Below are positions 25,542-33,965 of a DNA stretch of 64,000 nucleotides, one piece after another. The stretch's first letter is position 1. Every line of letters starts with the position of its first letter. The stretch is from DATJMJ01 sp035508795 (GTDB lineage Bacteria; Actinomycetota; Acidimicrobiia; Acidimicrobiales; Palsa-688). Both the position numbers and the translations under genes were made by a program. The notes under the pieces are model-generated. The model was given only the letters and a program-made list of their open reading frames with translations, was not told the DNA's origin and made no database searches. The stretch lies in NCBI GenBank assembly GCA_035508795.1, contig DATJMJ010000068.1, positions 1 through 64,000 of the forward strand, in the 5' to 3' direction.

Positions 25542-26462
25542 TTACTTGGCCTTGGTGGTGGCAGTAGAAGCCTTGGTGGTGGTCGTCTTGGCCTTTGTGA
25601 TCGTGACCTTCGCGGTCGCGGGCTTGACCGTCGTCACGGTCGTCGTGGTGCCCGTGGAGGTCCCGGTGCTCGGCGCGCTCGTCGTGGTCTTGGTCGCGGG
25701 CGCAGTCGTCGGCGGCGTGACCGGGGCCGTCGTGGTGGTGGTGCCCCCGGTAGAGATCTCGTTGGTGAGCTTCGAGACGACCGATGCGGGGGGCTGGAGG
25801 ATGTTGGGCGTCTTGTGCTTCGCGGCCGTGGGGAGGAACGCGATCGTCACGAGCTGGTCGTTTGCCAGCAGGACACCCGAGTCACAGTCCGGGTTGCAGG
25901 TGTCCTCGTAGCCGGCTTTCGTGTTGACCTCGTGCTTGTCCTGGAGCACCCCGTCGCTTTGGGGCTCGCTCGGAGACGACCAGGTCATCACGTAAACCGA
26001 CCCGGGCTTGCCTTCGCAGGTATCGCCTGCCTGGTAGAGGCGGCCGCCAGGGGTCTCGATCTCGCCGGCGTTGAGGGTCATCCCGATCGAGCTGGCGAAC
26101 TTGCCGAGCGTGGCGTTGTGGCCTGCGGCAGATTTGACCTTCGGCGAGATGTAGATGACGCCGTCGCCCTTCGTCGTGATGCCGTAAGGGTCCTTGGTCG
26201 TCTTGATGGGCGGCAAGAGCTTGCCGCACTCGTCGATCGCGAACCCCTCGAACCAGGTCGTGCCGACAGTCGGGGCAATGGTGCCCGCGTTGTTGACCTT
26301 GTTGTCCAGGTACTCGCGGCTGTTGTACACGCCGAGGACCCCGAGCAGCACGAGCAGCACGACGGCGAAGTAATAGGTCCAGGGGGGACGGGTGCCATAC
26401 GCCCGGCTCCCACCCAGCCCGGCGGCGCGAGCGACCTTCTTTGACGAAGAGGCTTTTCCCAT
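25542..26462 (-). CDS. Single-pass membrane protein with Thr-rich C-terminal tail
   Basis: A 306-residue protein. A basic cytoplasmic N-terminus is followed by one helix (YYFAVVLLVLLGVLGVY, about 30-46), a conserved-looking extracytoplasmic domain (about 50-215), and a tail of about 80 residues made almost only of Thr, Ala, Pro, Lys and Val. The domain contains CGKLLPPIKTTKDPYGITT and the cysteine pair in EDTCNPDCDSG, which may form disulfides. The tail resembles cell-wall-spanning or O-glycosylated linkers. I do not recognise a named family. It lies inside the rhamnose operon, 14 bases after the GT2 gene, suggesting an envelope role. Confidence 0.65.
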   Translation of the reverse strand: MGKASSSKKVARAAGLGGSRAYGTRPPWTYYFAVVLLVLLGVLGVYNSREYLDNKVNNAGTIAPTVGTTWFEGFAIDECGKLLPPIKTTKDPYGITTKGDGVIYISPKVKSAAGHNATLGKFASSIGMTLNAGEIETPGGRLYQAGDTCEGKPGSVYVMTWSSPSEPQSDGVLQDKHEVNTKAGYEDTCNPDCDSGVLLANDQLVTIAFLPTAAKHKTPNILQPPASVVSKLTNEISTGGTTTTTAPVTPPTTAPATKTTTSAPSTGTSTGTTTTVTTVKPATAKVTITKAKTTTTKASTATTKAK

Positions 26463-26476
26463 AACGACCTGACAGG

Positions 26477-27400
26477 TTACCGTTCGGGCGCACGGGGCGT
26501 GGTGCGCCGGTTGAGCTGTTGGCGCTGGCCCGGGCCACTAAGGGGGCTCCGCCGGCCACTGAGCGCTCTCCGCAGGACCGTCACGGCGAAGCGGGCGGCG
26601 AGCCCAGGTAGGACGAACGCCAGCGCCCAGCGCTCGCCTCGGGGGACTGTCCGCCAGGCGAAGCGCCACATCGAGACGTGGTGCGCCAGCAGCATGCGGT
26701 AGGGGTGCCGGTCGGCGGAGACGCCCTGCACATGGACCACTTGAGCAGCCGGCTCGTAGGCCACCGCCCACCCTTTCTGCCTGAGGCGCCAGCAGAGGTC
26801 GACGTCTTCGAGGTACATGAAGTAGCTCCGGTCGAACCCGCCGACGGCCTCCCAGGCATCACGTCGAACGAGGAAGCAGCTGCCCGAGACCCAGTCGACG
26901 TCCCGGCGCTCCGTGTGGTCCCAATCCGTCATCCGGTACCGCCTGGAAAAGGGGTTGCCCGGCCAGACCTGGCCCACGATGCCGTGCCCGAACGCCTCGA
27001 GGAGGTCAGGGAAGCGGCGGGCGGACGGGTAGAGCTCGCCGTTCATGTCGACGATGCGCGGCCCGGCGAGGGCCACGTCCGGCCGGCTCTCCAGGAACCG
27101 CACCAGAGCCGCCACCGCTCCTGGGTAGACGACGACGTCCGCGTTGCACACGAGCAGGAGCGGTGCCGCGGTCAGGCGCGCCCCGATGTTGGCAGCGCTC
27201 CCGTAACCGAGGTTGCCACCTGTGGGCGCCCACCTCACCCCTGGGAACTCCTCGAGGAGCGCCATCTCGGAGCCGTCGCTCGAGGCGTTGTCCGCCACCA
27301 CGACCTGCCCGACACCGCCCGACAGAAGGCTCCCCACGCAGGTGAGCAGGCATTGCCGGGTGTTGTAGTTGACGACAACGGCGCTGACAGCGTCGTTCAC
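26477..27400 (-). CDS. GT2 family glycosyltransferase, WbbL-like rhamnosyltransferase
   Basis: About 307 residues. GT-A features are VVVNYNTRQCLLTCVGSL, DNASSDGSEM, the metal-site CNADVVVYPGAVAALVRFL and YFMYLEDVDLCWRLRQKGW. This pattern is that of WbbL/RfbF-type rhamnosyltransferases, and it follows rmlA, rmlB and rmlD, so dTDP-rhamnose is the likely donor. In mycobacteria the analogous enzyme makes the rhamnose-GlcNAc linker joining arabinogalactan to peptidoglycan; whether that applies here is inference. The GTG at 27400 is chosen because it overlaps the rmlD stop by four bases (GTGA) and begins the fold. The longer open frame upstream is antisense shadow of rmlD. Confidence 0.83.
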   Translation of the reverse strand: MNDAVSAVVVNYNTRQCLLTCVGSLLSGGVGQVVVADNASSDGSEMALLEEFPGVRWAPTGGNLGYGSAANIGARLTAAPLLLVCNADVVVYPGAVAALVRFLESRPDVALAGPRIVDMNGELYPSARRFPDLLEAFGHGIVGQVWPGNPFSRRYRMTDWDHTERRDVDWVSGSCFLVRRDAWEAVGGFDRSYFMYLEDVDLCWRLRQKGWAVAYEPAAQVVHVQGVSADRHPYRMLLAHHVSMWRFAWRTVPRGERWALAFVLPGLAARFAVTVLRRALSGRRSPLSGPGQRQQLNRRTTPRAPER

Positions 27401-28278
27401 GTTGCCTGTACGGGTGGCGCCTGCGACAGCAGGAACTTGACGACCCGTTCGAGCGGTAGGTGGTAATCGTCCAGCATGGGCCAGCCGAGCAGGCGCAGAG
27501 CGCAATTGTCGAGCACCGAGTTGGCGGGCCGGCGGGCGGGGCGAGGTGGGGACAGTTGCTCTGTCGTGATGGCTTCGACCCTTCGAGGGTCTTCCCCAGC
27601 GACCTCGAGCACGTCGCGGGCGAAGCCTGCCCACGTGGTCGCGCCCTGGTTGGTCACGTGGAAGGTGCCCGGGAGCCGCGCGATGGCCAGGTGCACCAAG
27701 GTGGAGGCGAGGTCGTCGGCAAAAGTGGGGCAACCTTTTTGGTCGTCCACGAACCGCAGCGGGCCAGGCGAAGCTGCCAGCCGCAGGACTGTTTTCACCA
27801 TGTTTGCCCCGTAACGGCCGCAGACCCACGAGCTACGGACGATCGTCGCGCCCGGCAGGAGAGCGGCGACCTCCCGCTCGCCTGCCAATTTGGACCGCCC
27901 GTAAACGCAAAGCGGCCGCGGCTCGTCCCATTCACGGTACGGCCCTGCCGCTTCGCCGTCGAAGACGTAGTCGGTCGAAATGTGGACCAGGTGAGCATCG
28001 ACGGCGCGCGCCCCCTCCGCCAGGTTGCGCGGCCCGAGAGCGTTTACGGCAAAAGCCTTGTCCACTTCTTGCTCGCACGCGTCGACCGCAGTGAAGGCGG
28101 CCGCGTTTATCACCACCTCGGGCGCCCACTCGCCGATCACCTGAAGGGTGCGCTCCCGGTCCGAGACGTCGAGGTCGGCACGCGTCAGAGCCAGCACCGA
28201 GTGGTGGGGCGAAGCCGCCAGGGCAGCCTCGACCTCGTGGCCCACCTGGCCGCCGGCGCCTGTCAGCAGGGCCCTCAT
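27397..28278 (-). CDS. rmlD: dTDP-4-dehydrorhamnose reductase
   Basis: A 293-residue NAD(P)H-dependent reductase for the last step to dTDP-L-rhamnose. It begins MRALLTGAGGQVGHEVEAAL with the Rossmann motif, and carries NAAAFTAVDACE, HISTDYVFDGE, the catalytic YGRSKLAGE, and RSSWVCGRYGANMV. ATG 28278 is used because it overlaps the rmlB stop by four bases (ATGA) and begins the fold; a start 13 codons earlier is possible but lies inside rmlB. Length is normal for RmlD. It is translated with rmlB and the following GT2 gene through successive four-base overlaps. Confidence 0.9.
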   Translation of the reverse strand: MRALLTGAGGQVGHEVEAALAASPHHSVLALTRADLDVSDRERTLQVIGEWAPEVVINAAAFTAVDACEQEVDKAFAVNALGPRNLAEGARAVDAHLVHISTDYVFDGEAAGPYREWDEPRPLCVYGRSKLAGEREVAALLPGATIVRSSWVCGRYGANMVKTVLRLAASPGPLRFVDDQKGCPTFADDLASTLVHLAIARLPGTFHVTNQGATTWAGFARDVLEVAGEDPRRVEAITTEQLSPPRPARRPANSVLDNCALRLLGWPMLDDYHLPLERVVKFLLSQAPPVQAT

Positions 28279-29231
28279 CTCAAAGGCTCCCACCACCAAC
28301 GGTTTTCGAGGTACCACCTATAGGTGAGCGCTAGTGCCTCGTCGAGGTCGTGGCCGGGCGACCACCCCAGGGCGCGTACCTTTGCCGGGTCGACGCTGTA
28401 GCGGCGGTCGTGGCCCAAGCGGTCGGTGACGTAGTCGATCCGTTCCGGCCCGGCACCGGTGAGGGCAAGCAACTTGTCCACGAGCTTCCGGTTGGGCATC
28501 TCGTTACCCGCACCGATGTTGTAGATTTCGCCGGCCTGGCCCTTGCGGAGCACGAGGTCGACCGCCGCGCAGTTGTCCTCCACAAAGAGCCAATCCCTCT
28601 GGTTCAGCCCGTCGCCGTAGAGCGGGACGTTCTTGCCGTCGAGCAAATTTGTCAGGAAAAGCGGCACCAATTTCTCCGGGTACTGCCACGGCCCGAAGTT
28701 GTTGGCGGACCGGGTGACAGCGACAGGCAGGCCGTAGGTCGTGAAATAGGAAAGCGCTATCAGGTCGGAGCCCGCTTTGGAAGCCGAGTAGGGTGAGCGG
28801 GGCTCGAGGCGGTCCTCTTCGGCCGAGCTTCCTTCGGGCACCGAACCGTACACCTCGTCGGTAGAGATATGGACCACTTTCCCGGTCCCCGCTTTGCGGG
28901 CGGCTTGCATTACGAAGTTGGTGCCGACGCAGTTGGTCATCGCAAAGTCCTCGGGCCCTGAGATCGAGCGGTCGACATGGCTTTCGGCCGCGAAGTGGAC
29001 GACCGCGTCGTGGCCGTCGATGGCCCCTTCGAGGGCCGGGCGGTCACAGATATCGGCATGGACGAAGTGGTAACGGCCCGCGAACTTCTCCGCCACGTCC
29101 TTCAAAGTCGACAGGTTGCCGGCATAGGTGAGCGCGTCGTAGACCGTTACCTCGTCGCCGGTATGCGAAAGCACCCAACGCACGTAGTTCGACCCGATAA
29201 ACCCGGCCCCGCCGGTAATGAACAACTTCAT
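28275..29231 (-). CDS. rmlB: dTDP-glucose 4,6-dehydratase
   Basis: A 318-residue extended SDR for the second step of dTDP-rhamnose synthesis. Signatures are FITGGAGFIGSNYVRW, VHFAAESHVDRSI, HISTDEVYGS, the active-site YSASKAGSDL, TRSANNFGPWQYPEKL and NQRDWLFVEDNC. All are typical for RmlB, including the Asp-Glu pair after Ser-Thr that removes water from the sugar. It lies 34 bases after rmlA and overlaps rmlD by four bases. The start ATG 29231 is exact to the family. Confidence 0.93.
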   Translation of the reverse strand: MKLFITGGAGFIGSNYVRWVLSHTGDEVTVYDALTYAGNLSTLKDVAEKFAGRYHFVHADICDRPALEGAIDGHDAVVHFAAESHVDRSISGPEDFAMTNCVGTNFVMQAARKAGTGKVVHISTDEVYGSVPEGSSAEEDRLEPRSPYSASKAGSDLIALSYFTTYGLPVAVTRSANNFGPWQYPEKLVPLFLTNLLDGKNVPLYGDGLNQRDWLFVEDNCAAVDLVLRKGQAGEIYNIGAGNEMPNRKLVDKLLALTGAGPERIDYVTDRLGHDRRYSVDPAKVRALGWSPGHDLDEALALTYRWYLENRWWWEPLR

Positions 29232-29265
29232 CTCTAAAAGCCTAAGGGCACGCCGGAGGACATCC

Positions 29266-30375
29266 CTAGGAAAGGTCGACTACGCAGTGGTCGCCAACCA
29301 TGAGGCGCGTGGCCCTCGGGCGCCGTGCGCTGCGGGTCACTTCGACGCCGTAGCCGAGAAGGGAGTCCTCGAGGCGCCCGGCATCTAACACGCGCGCCGA
29401 GCCGAGGAGCACCGAGTGCTCTATTTCGGAGTGCTCCACCAGGCACCCCGGCCCGATAGCCGTGAAGGGCCCTATGAAACTGTCGACGACTTGCGACCCG
29501 GCACCGATGATGGCCGGCCCGCGCACATGGCTCCGGCTGACAATTGCCCCCGCCTCGACCACGACCCGCCCGTCCACCTGGCTCGCTACGTCAACCTCCC
29601 CGTCCACCCGGCGCACGACCCCTTCGAGCAAGAGGCGGTTGGCTTCCAGTAACGGCGTCAGCTTGCCCGTGTCGATCCACCAGCCTTCGAGGATCTCCGA
29701 CAGGACGATGTGGCCGGCGTCGATCAGCCACTGGATGGCGTCGGTGATCTCGAGCTCGCCGCGCGCCGACGGCTTGATCGACGAGACGGCATCGTGGATG
29801 TGCTTGTCGAAGAGGTAGACACCTACGAGAGCGAGATCCGAAGCCGGGGCCTCGGGTTTCTCGACGAGGCGGAGGACCCTGCCCGACGGGTCGAGCTCTG
29901 CGACACCGAAGCGGTGGGGGTCCTCGACACGTTTGAGGAGGATCTGGGCCGCCGGGAGGACGGGGGGCTCGTCGCCGAGCCGCGGGGCGGTCGCCCGGGC
30001 CCGCTGCGCCTCGAAGCGTCCCACAAAGTCGGCAAGGTCCTGCTGGAGCAGGTTGTCCCCCAGGTACATCACGAAGTCGTCGTCGCCCAGGAACTCCTTC
30101 CCGATCAGCACCCCGTGCGCGAGGCCGAGAGGCGCCCGCTGGCGCAGGTAAGTCACCTCCAGCCCGAAGGCGGAGCCGTCCCCCACCGCTGCCTGCACCT
30201 CGGCCGCCGTGTCGCCGACGACCATTCCGACCTGCTTGATCCCTGCGGCCGCGATGGCTTCGAGCCCGTAAAACAGGACAGGCTTGTTGGCGACGGGCAC
30301 AAGCTGCTTGGCCCGGGTATGCGTGATGGGGCGCAACCGCGTCCCGGCGCCGCCGGCAAGGACCAAGGCTTTCAC
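29266..30375 (-). CDS. rmlA: Glucose-1-phosphate thymidylyltransferase, long form
   Basis: About 369 residues. It activates glucose-1-phosphate with dTTP, the first step to dTDP-rhamnose. The nucleotidyltransferase signature KALVLAGGAGTRLRPIT opens the protein; MYLGDNLLQQDL carries the metal Asp, and EKPEAPASDLALVGVYLF and EGWWIDTGKLTPLLEAN match the catalytic core. A C-terminal left-handed beta-helix of hexapeptide type (AIIGAGSQVVDSFIGPFT) makes this the long RmlA form of actinobacteria and archaea. GTG 30375 starts one base after the birA stop, so the two are co-translated. The longer frame upstream lies in birA. Confidence 0.9.
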   Translation of the reverse strand: MKALVLAGGAGTRLRPITHTRAKQLVPVANKPVLFYGLEAIAAAGIKQVGMVVGDTAAEVQAAVGDGSAFGLEVTYLRQRAPLGLAHGVLIGKEFLGDDDFVMYLGDNLLQQDLADFVGRFEAQRARATAPRLGDEPPVLPAAQILLKRVEDPHRFGVAELDPSGRVLRLVEKPEAPASDLALVGVYLFDKHIHDAVSSIKPSARGELEITDAIQWLIDAGHIVLSEILEGWWIDTGKLTPLLEANRLLLEGVVRRVDGEVDVASQVDGRVVVEAGAIVSRSHVRGPAIIGAGSQVVDSFIGPFTAIGPGCLVEHSEIEHSVLLGSARVLDAGRLEDSLLGYGVEVTRSARRPRATRLMVGDHCVVDLS

Positions 30376-30376
30376 G

Positions 30377-31183
30377 TTATTGAACCCTAGGCGTCGGCGC
30401 GATCGCGGCGTGGCGGACATCGCCGGCTGCCACCGCAACCACGCGGCGTTCGGCCGAGGGTTCACCCCGTGGCCGCACCAGCAGGCGGCCCAGCTCGTCG
30501 ACGCCGACAGCGGTCCCCCTCAGCTCGGGTTCGCCTCCCGCGAAGCTGACGGCGACCTCCCTTCCGAGCGTCGAACAGGCCCGCCTGTAGCGGCGGGCAA
30601 CCTCCTCCCAGTCCCCGTACAGGTCGCTGAAGGCCACGAGCGTGCTCACGAGCAGCTCGCCACGGTCATAACGGCTCCGGGCGACCTCGTCCAGGCTCGC
30701 AGCTCCTTCGGGCGCCCAGTGGACGTTGACGCCGGCGCCGATCACGAGGGCGTCGTCGGGCCCGCCCTCGGCGAGGATCCCTGCCGCCTTGCGACCAGCG
30801 AGAGGCCCGGCGGCCACCAGCAGGTCGTTGGGCCACTTGAGGACCAAATGGGCCGCAGCCTGGGCGATGGCGAGCGACAGAGCGGCCACGGCGAGGTGAC
30901 GCCTGTCTGCCGGGAGCCCCGCCTCGCCTGGCCGGGCGAGGACCGAGAACAGCAGCGACGACGAGGGCGGCGCTTCCCACCGGCGGTCGAAACGTCCCCG
31001 CCCGGCTGTCTGGTGGTCGGCGACGACGACCAGCCCTTCGGGAGCGCCGCGGCGGGCCTCTTCGAGGGCGAGCGTGTTGGTCGACGAGACCTCGCTGTAC
31101 TGGGCAGTACGGCTGAAGCGGGCGCCCGAGAGCCGCAGCAGTTGGTGCTCGTCCAGGACCAGGTCGTCGACGCGCACCCTCAC
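30377..31183 (-). CDS. birA: Biotin-[acetyl-CoA-carboxylase] ligase, monofunctional
   Basis: About 268 residues. It attaches biotin to the carrier lysine of biotin-dependent enzymes through biotinyl-AMP. The catalytic loop GRGRFDRRWEAP follows the opening SEVSSTNTLALEEA; KWPNDLLVAAGPLAGRKAAG and VIGAGVNVHW match the ligase core, and a small C-terminal SH3-like domain ends it. The N-terminal DNA-binding domain of bifunctional BirA is missing, as usual for actinobacteria. GTG 31183 is preferred; GTG 31177 is equally possible. It is divergent from the carboxylase alpha subunit (21 bases between starts), its probable substrate, yet it leads the rhamnose operon. Confidence 0.88.
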   Translation of the reverse strand: MRVRVDDLVLDEHQLLRLSGARFSRTAQYSEVSSTNTLALEEARRGAPEGLVVVADHQTAGRGRFDRRWEAPPSSSLLFSVLARPGEAGLPADRRHLAVAALSLAIAQAAAHLVLKWPNDLLVAAGPLAGRKAAGILAEGGPDDALVIGAGVNVHWAPEGAASLDEVARSRYDRGELLVSTLVAFSDLYGDWEEVARRYRRACSTLGREVAVSFAGGEPELRGTAVGVDELGRLLVRPRGEPSAERRVVAVAAGDVRHAAIAPTPRVQ

Positions 31184-31204
31184 AGCCTGGCAGACTGCCC
31201 CAAC

Positions 31205-33082
31205 GTGCCGGTAGCTCCAATTGGGCGGCTCTCCAGGGTCCTCGTGGCCAACCGAGGTGAGATAGCGGTCCGCGTGATGCGGGCCTGCCGGGACCTCGGG
31301 CTCGCCTCTGTGGCCGTCTATTCCGACGCCGACCGGGGAGCGCTGCATGTGCGGTCGGCCGACGAGGCGTACTACATAGGGCCTTCGCGGGCGGCGGAAA
31401 GTTACCTGTCCGTGCCGGCGATCCTCGACGCGCTCGAGCGCTCGGGCGCCGATGCGGTGCACCCCGGGTACGGGTTCCTGGCTGAGAACGCCGGCTTCGC
31501 CCGCGCCGTCCTCCGGGCCGGAGCGACCTGGGTCGGGCCACCCCCTGAAGCAATCGAGGTCATGGGCGACAAGATAAGCAGCCGTGCCGCGGCCGCACGG
31601 GCGGGGGTTTCCCCTGTCCCCGGTACCGACCACCCTCTTGAAGGGCCGGACGAAATCGTCTCGTTCGGGGAGTCGTACGGCTGGCCGGTGGCGGTGAAGG
31701 CAGCCTTCGGGGGTGGTGGCCGGGGGATGCGCGTCGTCGGCGATGCCGCCGGCGCCGCCGGTGCGCTCGCCTCGGCCCAGCGCGAGGCCCTGGCTGCTTT
31801 CGGGCGGGCGGAGTGCTACGTGGAGAAATACCTGGCGTGGCCCCGCCACGTCGAGGTGCAGGTGTTTGCCGACGCTCACGGCAATGTCGTCCACCTCGGC
31901 ACGAGGGACTGTTCTGTCCAGCGACGCCACCAGAAGCTCCTCGAGGAGGCCCCGGCGCCCAACCTCCCGCCGGGTGTGGCCGAAGCCATGGGCGACGCCG
32001 CGGTGCGCGTTGCGGCAGCATGCGGTTACCAAGGTGCAGGCACGGTGGAGCTCATCTACGAAGACGGGCTCTTCTACTTCCTCGAAATGAACACCCGGTT
32101 GCAGGTGGAGCACCCGGTTACCGAAATGGTTACGGGGCTCGACCTCGTGGCGCTCCAGTTGACCGTGGCGGCCGGCCAAGCCTTACCCTTCTCGCAGGCA
32201 GACGTACGCTTTGGAGGCCACGCCATCGAAGCCCGGGTCAATGCCGAGGACCCCTCGGCGGGAAGGTTCACCCCGGCACCCGGGCCCATCTCGCGCCTCC
32301 GCCTCCCCGCAGGGCCCTGGGTGCGGGCCGACGCCGGCTACGAGGCTGGCGACGAGGTCAGCCAGCACTACGACAATCTCGTTGCCAAAGTCGTGGCTTG
32401 GGGCCCCAACCGCGAGACCGCCCGGTTGCGGTTGCTCCGCGCTCTTTCCGAGACCGTGGTCGACGGCGTCCCAACGACCATCCCGGCCTACTTTGCGGTG
32501 CTGGCGCACGAGGATTTCGTGACCGTCGCCCACTCGACCAACTGGTTGGCCGAGCGCGTCGACCTCTCAGGCATCGCTCCTTTCGAAGCTCCCGTAACCC
32601 TCACTGGCGCTCCGGCTGCCCCTGCCCCCCGCGACGTCGAAGTCGAGGTCGGAGGCCGACGCTACGAGGTCCGGGTCTGGTTGCCCCCAGGCCTCCAGGG
32701 GACGGCGACGGCGGAGGAAAGCCCGGCCGCCGAGCCGGCCCGTACCCGCAAGCCAGGCACGGCGGGCCAGAGGCCGGCGGCCCGAGCAGTCAGCGGGAAG
32801 CCGGCCCACTCGAGGCCGCGGGGCGCGCCGGGCGGTGCCGGTGCCGGCGGCGGAGCCACGGCCAACGAGGTGACCGTCCCGATGCAGGGCACCATCGTCC
32901 GGATCCTCGTCGGCCCCGGCGACAGCGTCGAGGAGGGCCAAGCGGTCGGCGTCCTCGAAGCCATGAAGATGGAGAACAACATCGTCTCGGAGGTCGCCGG
33001 GACGGTGCTCGAGGTCCGCACGACTGCCGGGGCCTCGGTGGGAACGGGCGACGTCGTCGTCGTCATCGCGCCTACTGGCTGA
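31205..33082 (+). CDS. accA3: Acetyl/propionyl-CoA carboxylase alpha subunit (biotin carboxylase + biotinyl carrier)
   Basis: A 625-residue two-function subunit. The N-terminal biotin carboxylase (about 10-455) carries RVLVANRGEIAVRVMRACR, HPGYGFLAENAGFARAV, the Gly-rich ATP loop AAFGGGGRGMRVV, RDCSVQRRHQKLLEEAPAP and FLEMNTRLQVEHPVTEM. A Pro/Ala/Arg-rich linker (about 480-545) leads to the biotinyl domain with EAMKMENN; the biotinylated Lys is residue 588. In actinobacteria such subunits pair with separate AccD carboxyltransferases, none of which is in the window. GTG 31205 begins the family fold. The symbol follows actinobacterial usage and is tentative. It ends 11 bases inside convergent nadC. 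Confidence 0.92.
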   Translation: MPVAPIGRLSRVLVANRGEIAVRVMRACRDLGLASVAVYSDADRGALHVRSADEAYYIGPSRAAESYLSVPAILDALERSGADAVHPGYGFLAENAGFARAVLRAGATWVGPPPEAIEVMGDKISSRAAAARAGVSPVPGTDHPLEGPDEIVSFGESYGWPVAVKAAFGGGGRGMRVVGDAAGAAGALASAQREALAAFGRAECYVEKYLAWPRHVEVQVFADAHGNVVHLGTRDCSVQRRHQKLLEEAPAPNLPPGVAEAMGDAAVRVAAACGYQGAGTVELIYEDGLFYFLEMNTRLQVEHPVTEMVTGLDLVALQLTVAAGQALPFSQADVRFGGHAIEARVNAEDPSAGRFTPAPGPISRLRLPAGPWVRADAGYEAGDEVSQHYDNLVAKVVAWGPNRETARLRLLRALSETVVDGVPTTIPAYFAVLAHEDFVTVAHSTNWLAERVDLSGIAPFEAPVTLTGAPAAPAPRDVEVEVGGRRYEVRVWLPPGLQGTATAEESPAAEPARTRKPGTAGQRPAARAVSGKPAHSRPRGAPGGAGAGGGATANEVTVPMQGTIVRILVGPGDSVEEGQAVGVLEAMKMENNIVSEVAGTVLEVRTTAGASVGTGDVVVVIAPTG

Positions 33083-33965
33083 GCGGCCCAAACCTCCAGT
33101 CGAGAGCCACGTCGAGCGCGCCGGCGGAATGCGTGATGGAACCAACGGCGATGTAGTCGACCCCGCACTCGGCGACTGCCCGGACCGTGCCGAGCGTGAC
33201 ACCGCCGGAGGCTTCGACCTTGGCCCCCCGTGCGTGCGCGCGCCGGACGGCCTCGGCGATGGCGTCGGTCGGCATGTTGTCCACCAGGACCAGTTCGGCC
33301 CCGGCCGCGAGGGCTTCGTCGAGCTCGGTCAGGTCGTCCACCTCTACCTCGACGTCCAGGGGAGGCGAGGTGCCGGCGGCAACCAACTTGGCGGCGGCAA
33401 CCGCGGCTGTCACACCGCCCATGGCGGCGACATGGTTGTCTTTGACCAGGACCGCGTCCGACAGGCTCATACGGTGGTTGGCGCCGCCGCCGCAGCGCAC
33501 GGCGTACTTTTCGGCTGCCCGGAACCCCGCGAGGGTCTTGCGTGTGTCGCGGATGACGGCACCCGTGCCGGCTACAGCCTCGACCATTGCCCGGGTTGCC
33601 GTCGCCACGCCAGAGAGATGGGCGATGAGGTTGAGCATCGTGCGCTCGCCTGCAAGCAGCGCGTCCGCCGGGCCTGCGAAAAGTGCCAGCACTTGGCCCG
33701 CCCGCACCTCGTCTCCGTCGGCGGCCCTCAGCCGCACGTCGACGACGCCCGTGTGGAGCTTCCGGCTCACCTCGTCGAGGACGAGTTCCGCGGCCACCAG
33801 GCCGCAGGCACAGCCCGCGCGGCGCGCCACCAGATCTGCCTGCGCCTGCCTTGCGCCGACCGACTCCCCTGTCGGGTCACCGGCGGGGAGATCCTCCGCG
33901 AGCGCCGTCGCGACGAGCCGCCCCAGGTCCTCCCATGGAGGCTGGTGCGCCCCTTCGGGGTTCAA
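33072..33965 (-). CDS. nadC: Nicotinate-nucleotide diphosphorylase (carboxylating)
   Basis: A 297-residue quinolinate phosphoribosyltransferase making nicotinate mononucleotide from quinolinate and PRPP. Conserved parts include AEDLPAGDPTGESV, ERTMLNLIAHLSGVATATR, IRDTRKTLAGFRAAEKYAV with the active-site Arg and Lys residues, GGGANHRMSLSDAVLVKDNH, VEVEVDDLTELDEAL and EASGGVTLGTVRAVAECGVDYIAVG. The TTG at 33965 overlaps the nadB stop (TTGA) and is the only start that fits both the fold and the operon; the much longer open frame upstream is antisense shadow. It is the last gene of nadABC and should be co-translated with nadB. Confidence 0.93.
   Translation of the reverse strand: MNPEGAHQPPWEDLGRLVATALAEDLPAGDPTGESVGARQAQADLVARRAGCACGLVAAELVLDEVSRKLHTGVVDVRLRAADGDEVRAGQVLALFAGPADALLAGERTMLNLIAHLSGVATATRAMVEAVAGTGAVIRDTRKTLAGFRAAEKYAVRCGGGANHRMSLSDAVLVKDNHVAAMGGVTAAVAAAKLVAAGTSPPLDVEVEVDDLTELDEALAAGAELVLVDNMPTDAIAEAVRRAHARGAKVEASGGVTLGTVRAVAECGVDYIAVGSITHSAGALDVALDWRFGPLSQ

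Noticed and set aside
25371..26444. Plus-strand open frames opposite the Thr-rich protein and galE-like gene
   Set aside because: Their Gly/Arg/Val-rich translation mirrors the repetitive minus-strand codons; the minus-strand genes have clear domains and operon spacing.
31560..32179. Extension of birA through the antisense of the carboxylase gene
   Set aside because: The long minus frame upstream of 31183 has no biotin-ligase sequence and is opposite the strongly conserved carboxylase.
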